Assembly: GCA_028825045.1 (NCBI GenBank)
Contig: JAPKAY010000020.1
Coordinates: forward strand, 1-60,847
Direction of reading: 5' to 3'
Source: Halioglobus sp.
Lineage (GTDB): Bacteria > Pseudomonadota > Gammaproteobacteria > Pseudomonadales > Halieaceae
DNA length: 60,847 nucleotides
The position numbers were made by a program, and so were the translations under genes. This document shows, one piece after another, positions 1-9,548 of this stretch. How positions within the stretch are numbered: the stretch's first letter is position 1; each line of letters opens with the position of its first letter. The notes below the pieces were generated by a model. That model worked only from the letters and a program-made list of their open reading frames with translations, had not been told where the DNA came from and did not search any database.

Positions 1-59
1 AGGTGTGGCCGAAGTTTCTACGTGAGAATGCCATCAAAGTATTTAAACTGGATGAATAA
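1..59 (+). CDS. C-terminal end of an upstream gene, probably amidohydrolase-2 family (partial)
   Basis: An open frame runs from the window edge to a TAA at 57-59 and encodes the last 18 residues of a protein ending in the pattern KFLRENAIKVFKL. Endings of the type 'FLxxNAxRVF.L' are typical of amidohydrolase-2 (TIM-barrel metal-dependent hydrolase) proteins, so that is the best guess, but only this tail is visible. The next gene starts 9 bases downstream, which suggests one transcript with the GST-like and SnoaL-like genes. Confidence 0.45.
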   Translation, partial: VWPKFLRENAIKVFKLDE

Positions 60-68
60 GATCACAGC

Positions 69-833
69 ATGAAGTATCTGCCTATCGAAGAAGCGGTCTC
101 TGCACCGGGTTTGCGTCTGGTATTGACGGCCGGTGTGCCTGGACCCTGGGGTGAATCAGCCAAGGCGATGCTTGCCTACAAGAACCTCCCGTACACAGCC
201 GTTTTCCAGGAAGCTGGCGGTGAAAACATCGCGCTGCGGGACTGGACAGGACAAACATCCGCCCCGGTTGCAGCCTATGAAGACCTGCCACCAGCCTGCC
301 ACTGGTTGGACCTGCTAATGCTGATAGAGCGACTTGCACCCCAAAAGCCACTCGTACCCATTGATCCAGCCGATAGAATCAGAGTATTGGGTGTAAGTGC
401 GCTGATAGCTGGAGCGGATGGGTTTGCCTGGAATCGACGACTGCAGATGCTGGCGCCGATGATGGCGCTTGATGAGCCGCCGGACATGGTATGTCGCATG
501 GCGCACAAATTTGGATGGTCCAAACAAGCTCACGCGGACGCCACCCTTAGATTGCAGGCCATAAGCGCCGAACTCGATAGTATGATAGCTCTGCAGGAGG
601 CTGTAGGAAACGATTACCTGGTGGGAAGCACTGTCACGGCGGCGGATTTTTACTGGGCCAATTTTGCCGGCATGGTGAAGCCACTTGTGCACAAAGACAA
701 TCCCATGCCGAACTATATGCGAACCACATACGAGTCTGGCGATGAAGACACACTTGCCTGTCTGACGCCGAGATTAGAGGCGCACAGGGACAGAATGTAT
801 GAACATCACATTAAACTACCGCTGAACTTTTAA
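69..833 (+). CDS. Glutathione S-transferase-fold protein
   Basis: A 254-residue cytoplasmic protein. Residues about 15-90 read as a thioredoxin/GST N-terminal fold: a beta strand, a PWGESAKAMLAYKNLPY helix-strand segment like the glutathione-binding half, and a later strand before a helix. Residues about 100-240 are helical and contain a 'VGSTVTAADFYWANF' stretch resembling the 'S.ADF' N-capping box of GST C-terminal domains. The substrate cannot be told from sequence. It sits between an amidohydrolase-like tail and a SnoaL-like gene whose start overlaps its stop (TAATG), so the three probably form a small catabolic operon. Confidence 0.65.
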   Translation: MKYLPIEEAVSAPGLRLVLTAGVPGPWGESAKAMLAYKNLPYTAVFQEAGGENIALRDWTGQTSAPVAAYEDLPPACHWLDLLMLIERLAPQKPLVPIDPADRIRVLGVSALIAGADGFAWNRRLQMLAPMMALDEPPDMVCRMAHKFGWSKQAHADATLRLQAISAELDSMIALQEAVGNDYLVGSTVTAADFYWANFAGMVKPLVHKDNPMPNYMRTTYESGDEDTLACLTPRLEAHRDRMYEHHIKLPLNF

Positions 834-1300
834 TGGGAAGAATGCCTATGTTATCGCAACAGGAATTATCAGACCGTTTCGAGATCCAGGATTTGGTGTT
901 CCACTATGCTCACCTGATTGACAGTAAAGAAATTGAGCGGCTGCGAGAGGATGTATTCACCGCAGATGTTCACATAGATTACAGCGCTATGGGTGGCAGC
1001 GTAGGCGATCTCGAAGAGACGATTACGTTTTTGAAGGCCTCGCTGACCAATGAGCTATTTCCCAACAGCCAACATCTCAATGCCAACGTTCAGGTGAGGG
1101 TAGAAGGTGATCAGGCGACGGGCAGGGTAATGTGTTTTAACCCAATGGAAATGGGATTGCCTGACGCGGGGACTCAGACCTTCTTTCTGGGATTGTGGTA
1201 CGTCGATGAATACCGCCGCACAGACAAGGGGTGGCGCATTTGTCGTCGGGAGGAAGTGAAGAGCTGGGTTTTCAACACGCCAGACTTTATGAGCCTTTAA
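833..1300 (+). CDS. SnoaL-like / NTF2-fold protein
   Basis: A 155-residue protein with the pattern of the SnoaL-like (nuclear transport factor 2 fold) family: an N-terminal 'LSDRFEIQDLVFHYAHLIDSKEI..L...VFTADVHIDYSA' segment, a central 'SQHLNANVQVRVEGDQATGRV' strand pair, and a C-terminal 'WYVDEYRRTDKGWRICRREEV' strand. Members are polyketide cyclases, dehydratases, isomerases, or subunits of ring hydroxylases, so the reaction is undetermined. The ATG at 833 overlaps the upstream stop. In-frame ATGs at 842 and 848 are alternatives; the last has a GGGAAG purine stretch (835-840) at a good distance. Confidence 0.7.
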   Translation: MGRMPMLSQQELSDRFEIQDLVFHYAHLIDSKEIERLREDVFTADVHIDYSAMGGSVGDLEETITFLKASLTNELFPNSQHLNANVQVRVEGDQATGRVMCFNPMEMGLPDAGTQTFFLGLWYVDEYRRTDKGWRICRREEVKSWVFNTPDFMSL

Positions 1301-1435
1301 CGTGTCAGTACGTTGTTTCTGATGACCCATGCCGATGGCTCCACCATGCCAGTTGGGTGCATCGGTTTGAACGTTTGATCCTAACAACACGTACCCGCTA
1401 AACTGCCCGCTTTTGAAGAGAACGGACCCAGCGCA

Positions 1436-2218
1436 ATGGCGAAAATAATTACCTGCAATACCAATGGAATCAGGTCAGCGGCTCGCAAGGGATTTTTCGA
1501 GTGGTTAGATGCTGAGCAAGCCGACGTGGTCTGTATTCAGGAAACAAAAGCCCAGGTTGAACAACTGAGCGACCCTGTGTTTTCACCGCAGGGCTATTAT
1601 TGCTTCTACAATGATGCGGTCAAGAAAGGCTACAGCGGGACCGCGCTTTACAGCAAGGTAAAACCCCAGCGCGTCATCACCCGTCTCGGCTGGGACCCGG
1701 CAGACTCGGAAGGGCGCTATACGCAAGCTGACTTCAAGGGATTGAGCGTGATTTCACTATACCTGCCATCAGGCTCTAGCAGCGAAGCCGTGTTGGAGAA
1801 AAAACTGCGTTTCATGGACAATTTCATGGAGCATTTGCGTACCTTGCGGCGCAAGCGCCGGGAAGTGATTATCTGCGCCGATTGGAATATTTGTCATCAG
1901 AACATCGACCTCAAGAACTGGCGTAGCAATCGAAAAAATTCCGGCTTTTTGCCCGAAGAAAGGGCTTGGCTTGATGTGCTTTATGACGAAGTGGGCTATG
2001 TGGATTCGTTTCGTCTGGTGAATTCTGAAGAGGAGCAATACACCTGGTGGTCGAACCGAGGGCAGTCCTGGGCCAAGAATGTCGGATGGCGCCTGGACTA
2101 TCAGGTCATCACGCCTAAACTCGCCACACGCGTAAAAAGTGCGGATATCTACAAGGAGCAGCGGTTTTCCGACCATGCCCCTCAGATTATGGAATACGAT
2201 CTGGAGATTACCGTTTGA
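1436..2218 (+). CDS. xth: Exodeoxyribonuclease III family nuclease, Crc-like subgroup with intact active site
   Basis: A 260-residue endonuclease/exonuclease/phosphatase-fold protein. The residues that line the E. coli exonuclease III active site are all visible: N8, E36 (in QETK), Y109, D149 and N151 (in ADWN), D221 (in WRLDYQ), and D246-H247 (in FSDHAP). It should therefore act on AP sites and 3' ends in base-excision repair. Over its length it resembles the Pseudomonas Crc protein (for example FMDNFMEHLRTLRRKRRE and a KNWR segment after the ADWN loop), but Crc has lost several of these residues. About 135 bases with no recognised feature precede it. Confidence 0.88.
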   Translation: MAKIITCNTNGIRSAARKGFFEWLDAEQADVVCIQETKAQVEQLSDPVFSPQGYYCFYNDAVKKGYSGTALYSKVKPQRVITRLGWDPADSEGRYTQADFKGLSVISLYLPSGSSSEAVLEKKLRFMDNFMEHLRTLRRKRREVIICADWNICHQNIDLKNWRSNRKNSGFLPEERAWLDVLYDEVGYVDSFRLVNSEEEQYTWWSNRGQSWAKNVGWRLDYQVITPKLATRVKSADIYKEQRFSDHAPQIMEYDLEITV

Positions 2219-2234
2219 GGGCAGGGATGTATTT

Positions 2235-2267
2235 ACGGGGGGTTCAGGCCACCCGTACTCAATTTTT
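2235..2267 (+). terminator. Possible rho-independent terminator after the exonuclease gene
   Basis: ACGGGGGG (2235-2242) can pair with CCACCCGT (2249-2256) over eight positions with one G-A mismatch, closing a six-base loop. A T5 run follows after seven bases (2263-2267). The position just after the exonuclease stop fits, but the mismatch and the delayed T-run make it weak. Confidence 0.35.
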
Positions 2268-2363
2268 GGCACCGACCTGCAGACAGGAACGCAGCCATGT
2301 GTCCTGGGTTAACCGTTAGAGGGATATTTCCTGTTCATATTAGCCGCTGCTGGCCCTCACCAA

Positions 2364-2392
2364 TTGCCCACTGGCTTGAAACCCTGTAAATT
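2364..2392 (+). promoter_or_regulatory. Possible sigma-70 promoter for yajC
   Basis: TTGCCC (2364-2369) and TAAATT (2387-2392) are separated by 17 bases, each matching the consensus at four of six positions. They lie about 50 bases before the yajC start in a 226-base gap that holds no other gene. Confidence 0.35.
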
Positions 2393-2444
2393 ACCTGCGT
2401 TCCCTCCTGCTCAATAATGAGCCCACACACACGAGAATAAACTA

Positions 2445-2780
2445 ATGAGTCTGTTTATAGCCAGCGCCCATGCACAGGATGTCGGAATCGCCTCACCCGG
2501 CGCGGATTATTTCCAGATCGCCTTTCTGGTCGGTCTGTTTGCTCTGTTTTATTTCATCGCCATCAGACCCCAGCGCAAACGCCAGAAGGAGCATACGGAG
2601 ATGGTCTCCAAACTGAACAAGGGAGACGAAGTCGTCACCACTTCAGGTATTCTAGGCAAGGTTACTTCGCTGGATGACAATTATATGGTACTCAACGTGG
2701 CCAATAACGTTGAGATGAAGTTTCAGCGAGTTCATCTTCATGCAGTTCTTCCTAAAGGCACCCTGAAGTCCATCGGCTGA
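2445..2780 (+). CDS. yajC: Preprotein translocase accessory subunit YajC
   Basis: A 111-residue inner-membrane protein with one N-terminal transmembrane segment (about residues 22-40, FQIAFLVGLFALFYFIAI), followed by the YajC signature RPQRKRQKEHTEMVSKLNKGDEVVTTSGILGKVTSL and the C-terminal 'AVLPKGTLK' motif. YajC associates with SecDF-YidC at the Sec translocon. It normally follows queA-tgt and precedes secD-secF, but here it stands alone, two bases before a D-cysteine desulfhydrase gene. This may be a second copy or a displaced one; secDF is not in the window. Confidence 0.93.
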   Translation: MSLFIASAHAQDVGIASPGADYFQIAFLVGLFALFYFIAIRPQRKRQKEHTEMVSKLNKGDEVVTTSGILGKVTSLDDNYMVLNVANNVEMKFQRVHLHAVLPKGTLKSIG

Positions 2781-2782
2781 GG

Positions 2783-3811
2783 ATGGCACTGGCCTACCCC
2801 CGCAAGATAGACCTGGCGCAAACACCAACACCTTTGCAGCATCTCGAGCGCGCCTCCGCAAAATGGGGGCGCGGTCATCGTCTATGGGTGAAACGGGACG
2901 ACCTGACCGGCAGCACACTGAGCGGTAACAAGGTGCGCAAGTTGGAGTTCATTGCAGCCCACGCCATTGACAATGGCTACGACACGCTGATCACCTGCGG
3001 TGGACTTCAAAGCAACCACTGCAGAGCAACCGCATTTGTCGGTGCTCAACTGGGTCTCAATGTGCATTTACTGCTGCGCGGCGAACCACCATCAAATGTC
3101 GATGGGAATCTATTCCTCGATTACCTGGCAGGCGCAAAGGTTAGTTGCTATCCGCTAAAGCAGTATCTTAGTGAAATTGATCAACTTTTTGGTAAGTGGC
3201 AAGAACACTACGCGGCTCAGGGAGGCAAAGCACTTGCGATACCCACCGGTGGCAGCGACGGTATTGGTGTGTGGGGTTACATCGCGGCCTGCGAAGAATT
3301 GCGTGACGATTTTCATGCCGCGGGGATAGAGCAAGCTCATATTGTCACCGCTACAGGATCGGGGGGTACCCAGACCGGCCTTACACTGGGAGCGGCGCTG
3401 CACGACCTTCCCGCAACGGTATGGGGTGTAAACGTCTGCGATGACGCGCAGTATTTCGTCGATAAGGTCGCCAGTGACAAACAGGAGTGGGAGCAACGGA
3501 ATCCGGGAGTTCCCGCGGTCAAGGTTCAGGCTAGAGTGCTGGATGGCTATGTCGGCCGCGGTTATGGCGTGGCCGATGAGACTGTATTTGCAACCATTGC
3601 AGAGTTGGGTCGCCTGGAAGGTCTGGTGCTTGATCCGGTCTACACCGGTAAAGCCTTTGTCGGCATGGTGGCAGAAATTGCTGCTGGCCGATTTGAAAAT
3701 TGCCGTGATATTGTATTCGTCCACACCGGAGGCATTTTCGGCGTCTTTCCACAGCGCGCCGGTTTCGATGGTATTTTAGACGCCAATAACGAGCTAATCG
3801 ACCATAGTTAG
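2783..3811 (+). CDS. D-cysteine desulfhydrase / ACC deaminase family PLP enzyme
   Basis: A 342-residue cytoplasmic fold-type II pyridoxal-phosphate enzyme. The motif 'LTGSTLSGNKVRKLEF' near residue 45 carries the PLP-binding lysine. 'TCGGLQSNHCRATA' (about 72-85) and the phosphate-binding 'ATGSGGTQTGL' (about 190-200) are family signatures. Family members convert D-cysteine to pyruvate, sulfide and ammonia, or deaminate 1-aminocyclopropane-1-carboxylate; the overall pattern looks more like D-cysteine desulfhydrase. It starts two bases after yajC, and an amino-acid symporter follows after 12 bases, which suggests a role in amino-acid use. Confidence 0.8.
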   Translation: MALAYPRKIDLAQTPTPLQHLERASAKWGRGHRLWVKRDDLTGSTLSGNKVRKLEFIAAHAIDNGYDTLITCGGLQSNHCRATAFVGAQLGLNVHLLLRGEPPSNVDGNLFLDYLAGAKVSCYPLKQYLSEIDQLFGKWQEHYAAQGGKALAIPTGGSDGIGVWGYIAACEELRDDFHAAGIEQAHIVTATGSGGTQTGLTLGAALHDLPATVWGVNVCDDAQYFVDKVASDKQEWEQRNPGVPAVKVQARVLDGYVGRGYGVADETVFATIAELGRLEGLVLDPVYTGKAFVGMVAEIAAGRFENCRDIVFVHTGGIFGVFPQRAGFDGILDANNELIDHS

Positions 3812-3823
3812 CGAGGCAAACTT

Positions 3824-5155
3824 ATGACAGCGCTAATCACCACACTCAACGAATTGGCCTGGGGGCCCTTGATGCTCGCCCTGCTGTTGGGAACCGGGAT
3901 ATTTTTGAGTGTGGGATTACGCTTTATGCCCGTGCGGAAGATACCGACAGGGCTAAAATTACTGTTGCATGGTCGCAAGGGCAGTGGGGATGGTGATATA
4001 TCCCCTTTCAGTGCACTGATGACATCCCTCTCTGCCACCATCGGTACGGGAAATATTGCAGGCGTCGCGACTGCGATTGCGCTGGGCGGTCCCGGTGCCT
4101 TGTTCTGGATGTGGATAACTGCACTGGTAGGTCTGGCCACTAAATATGCCGAAGCAGTGTGTGCTGTGCGCTTCAGAGAGACGGACGCGAACGGTGCTTT
4201 CAGCGGCGGCCCAATGTATTACATCAAAAATGGACTTCACCGGCGGTGGCACTGGCTCGCCATCGCGTTTGCGATCTTTGGAAGTATTGCCGGTTTTGGC
4301 ATCGCCAATACGGTGCAGTCAAATGCCGTTTCCCAAGTCTTGCACGATTCCTTTTCTGTTCCTCCGCTAATGACAGGATTGGTGCTGATGGTGTTGGTGG
4401 GCGCGGTTATCTTGGGCGGCCTGCGTCGTATTGCGGTAGTTGCAAGTTGGATAGTGCCATTTATGTCGCTCGCATACGTGCTGATGAGTCTGACGGTTAT
4501 TGCTATTCATCTATCGGAGGTACCGGCAGCGCTCTATTTCATTGTTAGCGACGCGTTTACACCGACTGCCGCGGCAGGTGGATTTGTAGGCGCCACCGTA
4601 TGGGCGGCCATTCGTTTCGGTGTGGCCAGAGGGATTTTTTCGAACGAAGCCGGATTGGGAAGCGCACCCATTGCGCATGCAGCAGCGCGCACCAACCAGC
4701 CGGTAGAGCAGGGCATGATTGCCATGCTTGGTACATTCATCGATACCCTGATTATTTGCACGATGACCGGATTGGTTATTGTCATCATGGATGTATGGCC
4801 GAGTGGCGTTAGCGGTGCCAGCCTGACATCTATGGCTTTTGCAGAAGCAATTCCCGGTGGGCATTATGTGGTTGCCATTAGCCTGTGCGTCTTTGCATTC
4901 ACTACAATGATTGGCTGGTCATTTTATGGTGAGCGTTGTGTCGTTTTTTTGTTGGGAACCCGAGCCATACTGCCGTTTCGTGTGGCATGGGTTCTGGCCA
5001 TACCGGTGGGAACTCTGGTGGATCTACAATTGGTGTGGTTGATTGCCGATACGCTGAATGCGCTAATGGCAATTCCCAATCTTATCGCACTGCTTCTGCT
5101 AGGACCTTTGGTGTTCAGGATCACCCGCGAATACTTCGGGGAGCACAGTGGGTGA
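3824..5155 (+). CDS. Sodium:alanine/glycine symporter (AGCS family)
   Basis: A 443-residue polytopic inner-membrane protein with about ten to eleven hydrophobic helices. Family signatures are visible: 'SALMTSLSATIGTGNIAGVATAI' near residue 65, 'GGPMYYIKNGL' near 130, and 'GVARGIFSNEAGLGSAPIAHAAART' near 270. AGCS proteins import alanine or glycine with sodium. The gene is preceded by an amino-acid PLP enzyme, and its last eight bases overlap the GTG start of the acetyl-CoA hydrolase/transferase gene, so the two are probably co-translated. Confidence 0.9.
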   Translation: MTALITTLNELAWGPLMLALLLGTGIFLSVGLRFMPVRKIPTGLKLLLHGRKGSGDGDISPFSALMTSLSATIGTGNIAGVATAIALGGPGALFWMWITALVGLATKYAEAVCAVRFRETDANGAFSGGPMYYIKNGLHRRWHWLAIAFAIFGSIAGFGIANTVQSNAVSQVLHDSFSVPPLMTGLVLMVLVGAVILGGLRRIAVVASWIVPFMSLAYVLMSLTVIAIHLSEVPAALYFIVSDAFTPTAAAGGFVGATVWAAIRFGVARGIFSNEAGLGSAPIAHAAARTNQPVEQGMIAMLGTFIDTLIICTMTGLVIVIMDVWPSGVSGASLTSMAFAEAIPGGHYVVAISLCVFAFTTMIGWSFYGERCVVFLLGTRAILPFRVAWVLAIPVGTLVDLQLVWLIADTLNALMAIPNLIALLLLGPLVFRITREYFGEHSG

Positions 5156-7319
5156 TATTCTAGATAGTGTCCAGGAATGCGTCGACAGAACAATAGCAAC
5201 TGTCGGTAATCACCTGGTCATTGGCGCACCGCTGGGTCTGGGGAAACCTGTGCAGCTAATGAACGCGTTTTACGAACGCGCACTGGCTGACTCTTCTCTA
5301 AATCTGCATTTTGTTACTGCTTTGTGCCTGGAGCTGCCTCGACCGAGCAGTGAGTTGGAGGCGAAGCTGAGTGACCCCATTCTAGAACGCCTGTTTGGAG
5401 ATTACGAAGAGCTGGCATTTATTGCTCCCTTCCGCGACGGTACTCTGCCGGAAAATATTCAGTTTTCGGAGCTGTACTTCAAAGCCGGAGCGATGAAGCA
5501 CGTCCCAATTGCGCAGCAAAATTATATCTCAAGCAATTACACCCACATCGTGCGCGACATGATCGGATTGGGTGTCAATGTCATGGTGCAGATGGTGGCA
5601 GCCAGGGAGACGGAAGAGGGATTATCGCTAAGCCTGTCCAGTAACCCCGACCTCACGTTGGAAATTATAGATCAGCGGCGCGAATCGGATCGTCCGTCTA
5701 TGCTCCTGGCGCAGATACACGATGAGTTGCCATTTATGGGGCTCGATGCGCAGGTGCCTGCAGAAGCGTTTGATCTGATAGTACAAAATTCAGAGTACAA
5801 CAAGACATTATTTGCCGTTCCCAATGCGGCAGTGCCACTGCAGGATTACGCCGCCGCACTGCACGCCAGTAGTTTGATAGTTGATGGTGGGACACTGCAG
5901 ATTGGTATTGGCGCCCTGGGCGATGCGGTCGCGCATGCTTGCGTCGTAAGACACAAAGAGAATGCACTGTATCGATCCATTCTAAAGCAGCTGACGCACC
6001 AGCAAACTCACTCAGCGACTCTCCCAATTACACCGTTGATCGAAGACCTTGGTGCGTTTGATGAGGGTCTCTATATCTCCACTGAGATGTTTGTTAACGG
6101 CATGATGCAGCTCATTGAGCAAGGCATTGTTAAGCGCAAGGTCTACGATAACCTCACGCTCCAGCAAGGTATTAATTCGGGCGCCATTGACCAATGCATA
6201 GATGAGCGCTTATTCGAATTCGGTCGCCACAATGGGCTGATACCCGTCCACCTGGATGCGGTTTCGCTGCAAGAGCTGCAGTACTGGGGGATTATTGCAG
6301 ACAGCGTTCGAATAGAGGGTGATACGTTGCGGGTCGCCGACCTGTCTCTACCTAACAACCTCGATAACAAGGACGTGCGTGACACACTGCTACGTGAGAC
6401 CTGCGGCTGTGAATTGCGAAATGGCCGTCTCCTGCACGGCGGATTCTTCCTCGGGCCCAGAGACTTCTACGACAAATTGCGGGCTCTGGATGATATAGCC
6501 AGAGACCAAATTTGCATGACCGGCGTGCGCCGAACCAACCAGTTGCTATTGGATTATCCGCTCTATAGTGCTCAACGACGCAAGGCACGGTTTATTAATA
6601 CTGGCATGATGGTTGCCCTCAACGGTTGTGTCGCTTCAGACGCTCTGGAAGATGGCACGGTGATCAGCGGCGTAGGCGGACAGTACAACTTCGTCGCTAT
6701 GGCGCAGGACCTGGTCGGTGCACGATCAGTGCTATGCATCCGCAGTACCCGTGGTAAGGGTAAAGATTTACTGTCCAATATTGTGCCATTTTATGGCTAC
6801 GCTACTATCCCCAAGCACCTCCGCGACATCGTGGTGACTGAATATGGAGTGGCAGATTTGCGCGGGCAAAGTGACTCCCAGGTCATTAAACGGCTGATCA
6901 ATATTGCAGACTCGCGCTTTCAGGATTCCCTGCTAACGTTCGCAAAGAACCATGCCAAAGTGGAGGAGGGTTACAGTATTCCCGCAACGGCGCGGGAAAA
7001 CACACCCGAGCGGCTGCAACAAGTCCTTTTACCCTTCAAGGAGAGCGGCACATTGCCAGACTATCCTTTTGGCACGAATTTAACGGAGCAGGAACTCGCG
7101 CTGGCAGCCAGTTTGCGTAAGATCAAAGCTCTCGGTGAAAATCCCGGAAAATTTATTCCGGCCGCAATCAAAGCGCTGTTGCACAGGGCAGACCCTGAAG
7201 CCGCCAAACCTTTTTTGGAACGTATCAACCTGGAGCACCCGGAGACCACCAAGGAGTTCCTGGTCCAACAGTTGCTATTGTTGGACCTTGAAGAGCGCGG
7301 TTTACTAAAAGTCAGCTAA
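5148..7319 (+). CDS. Acetyl-CoA hydrolase/transferase family protein, long form
   Basis: A 723-residue protein, longer than the roughly 500-residue CAT1-type CoA-transferases. It holds the N-terminal CoA-transferase lobe, then 'GGTLQIGIGALGDA', 'ISTEMFVNGMMQLIEQG' with the probable catalytic glutamate, 'GTVISGVGGQYNFVAMA', and 'VVTEYGVADLRG', the C-lobe signature. A further helical tail of about 130 residues follows. Such enzymes move CoA between acetate, propionate or succinate, or hydrolyse acyl-CoA. The GTG start at 5148 overlaps the symporter stop by eight bases. Its presence upstream of the ethylmalonyl-CoA island suggests a part in short-chain acyl-CoA balance, though no shared regulation is visible. 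Confidence 0.82.
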   Translation: MGDILDSVQECVDRTIATVGNHLVIGAPLGLGKPVQLMNAFYERALADSSLNLHFVTALCLELPRPSSELEAKLSDPILERLFGDYEELAFIAPFRDGTLPENIQFSELYFKAGAMKHVPIAQQNYISSNYTHIVRDMIGLGVNVMVQMVAARETEEGLSLSLSSNPDLTLEIIDQRRESDRPSMLLAQIHDELPFMGLDAQVPAEAFDLIVQNSEYNKTLFAVPNAAVPLQDYAAALHASSLIVDGGTLQIGIGALGDAVAHACVVRHKENALYRSILKQLTHQQTHSATLPITPLIEDLGAFDEGLYISTEMFVNGMMQLIEQGIVKRKVYDNLTLQQGINSGAIDQCIDERLFEFGRHNGLIPVHLDAVSLQELQYWGIIADSVRIEGDTLRVADLSLPNNLDNKDVRDTLLRETCGCELRNGRLLHGGFFLGPRDFYDKLRALDDIARDQICMTGVRRTNQLLLDYPLYSAQRRKARFINTGMMVALNGCVASDALEDGTVISGVGGQYNFVAMAQDLVGARSVLCIRSTRGKGKDLLSNIVPFYGYATIPKHLRDIVVTEYGVADLRGQSDSQVIKRLINIADSRFQDSLLTFAKNHAKVEEGYSIPATARENTPERLQQVLLPFKESGTLPDYPFGTNLTEQELALAASLRKIKALGENPGKFIPAAIKALLHRADPEAAKPFLERINLEHPETTKEFLVQQLLLLDLEERGLLKVS

Positions 7320-7427
7320 TTTTGCCCCGCAGCAGCGGGAAAGCCAGGAGCGCAGCGCCCTTCACCCGGCCCGCGTGAGTATGTTGTGCCACTGGCACGT
7401 AATAGAACATCTGGGTATGCTACGACT

Positions 7428-8327
7428 ATGGCCCAAACAATGAATGACAAGCTGGTTATCGCCATCTCCTCCCGAGCTCTGTTCAATCTTGATGACAGCC
7501 ATCAGGTCTACGAGAGCGAGGGCTTACAGGCTTTTTCGCAGTACCAGGTTGAGCGGGAAGACCAGCCACTGGAGCCCGGTGAGGCATTTCCACTGGTCAA
7601 TAAATTGCTCAGACTCAATGAGCATCTGAGCGAGGACTCTCGGGTAGAAGTCGTTCTGCTGTCTCGCAACACCGCTGATACCGGTTTGCGCGTGTTCAAC
7701 TCCATCCAACATTATGAACTGGACATCAGTCGCGCCGCCTTTTGCGGCGGGGAGAGTCCCTGGCGCTACATCAACGCATTTGGTTGCAAATTGTTTTTGT
7801 CAAATGAAGCAGAGGACGTTCGCCATGCGCTGGAATGCGGTGTGGCTGCGGCGACGCTGGTATCACGCAAGGGTGGAGAATCTGGCAGCGAGCAACTGCG
7901 CTTTGCCTTTGACGGCGATGCGGTATTGTTCTCCGATGAAGCAGAGCGGGTTTACAAGCAAGAAGGTCTGGAAGCTTTTACGGCCAGCGAAAAGGCAGCC
8001 GCACGGCAACCCCTCGCCGGTGGACCCTTCAAGCCATTCTTGTCAGCCTTACACAGCTTACAACAGGCATTTCCGCCTACAGAAGCGCCCATAAGGACAG
8101 CACTGGTGACCGCCCGGTCCGCGCCGGCTCACGAGCGTGTGATTCGCACCCTACGCGCCTGGAATATCCGCATTGATGAATCCATTTTCCTAGGCGGTTT
8201 GAACAAAACTGACTTTCTCAGGGCCTATCAGGCAGACGTGTTCTTCGATGATCAGGAAACGCACTGCGACTCTGCCAGCGAACATATCGCAACGGGCCAT
8301 GTACCCCATGGCGTGGCAAATTCCTGA
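7428..8327 (+). CDS. 5'-nucleotidase (cytosolic 5'-nucleotidase family)
   Basis: About 299 residues, matching the bacterial '5'-nucleotidase' family of HAD-like proteins: 'LVIAISSRALFNLDDSHQVYESEGL' near the N-terminus, 'VVLLSRNTADTGLRVFNSIQHY', a repeated 'FDGDAVLFSDEAERVYKQEGLEAF', 'ALVTARSAPAHERVIRTLRAW', and 'DVFFDDQETHCDSA' near the C-terminus. Members dephosphorylate nucleoside monophosphates. The start is taken at ATG 7428, where similarity to the family begins; an in-frame GTG at 7386 and ATG at 7440 are alternatives. It stands alone before cysB with about 117 bases between them. Confidence 0.8.
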   Translation: MAQTMNDKLVIAISSRALFNLDDSHQVYESEGLQAFSQYQVEREDQPLEPGEAFPLVNKLLRLNEHLSEDSRVEVVLLSRNTADTGLRVFNSIQHYELDISRAAFCGGESPWRYINAFGCKLFLSNEAEDVRHALECGVAAATLVSRKGGESGSEQLRFAFDGDAVLFSDEAERVYKQEGLEAFTASEKAAARQPLAGGPFKPFLSALHSLQQAFPPTEAPIRTALVTARSAPAHERVIRTLRAWNIRIDESIFLGGLNKTDFLRAYQADVFFDDQETHCDSASEHIATGHVPHGVANS

Positions 8328-8360
8328 TTCTTGCGGCCCGAACCTATATTCCGTTTTAAC

Positions 8361-8390
8361 TTGGCAATCCCACTGTTTAATGGCTATTCT
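8361..8390 (+). promoter_or_regulatory. Probable sigma-70 promoter for cysB
   Basis: TTGGCA (8361-8366, five of six matches) and TATTCT (8385-8390, four of six) are 18 bases apart, ending 54 bases before the cysB start. Confidence 0.45.
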
Positions 8391-8435
8391 CTATAAGCAA
8401 CGGATGGGAAGTCCCAATGGTTTCCCCCTCACTGA

Positions 8436-9419
<984 letters not shown>

Positions 9420-9548
9420 CGCGCTGTTTTAGAAACTCCTATAGAGGCACTCACCGAAAATCTGCCCGCAGGTCTTGTGTCGCGTGTCTCACAATGTTTA
9501 GATTGTCGCGCGTAAAAACAGTCTATTCTCACCATAGGAGATAACATC

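Noticed and set aside
2270..2310. A GACCTGCAGACAGGAAC / GCAGCC stretch faintly like the tip of SRP 4.5S RNA
   Set aside because: The invariant GUCAGG and GGAAGG-AGCAG elements are not present in the right order, and no long closing stem is seen.
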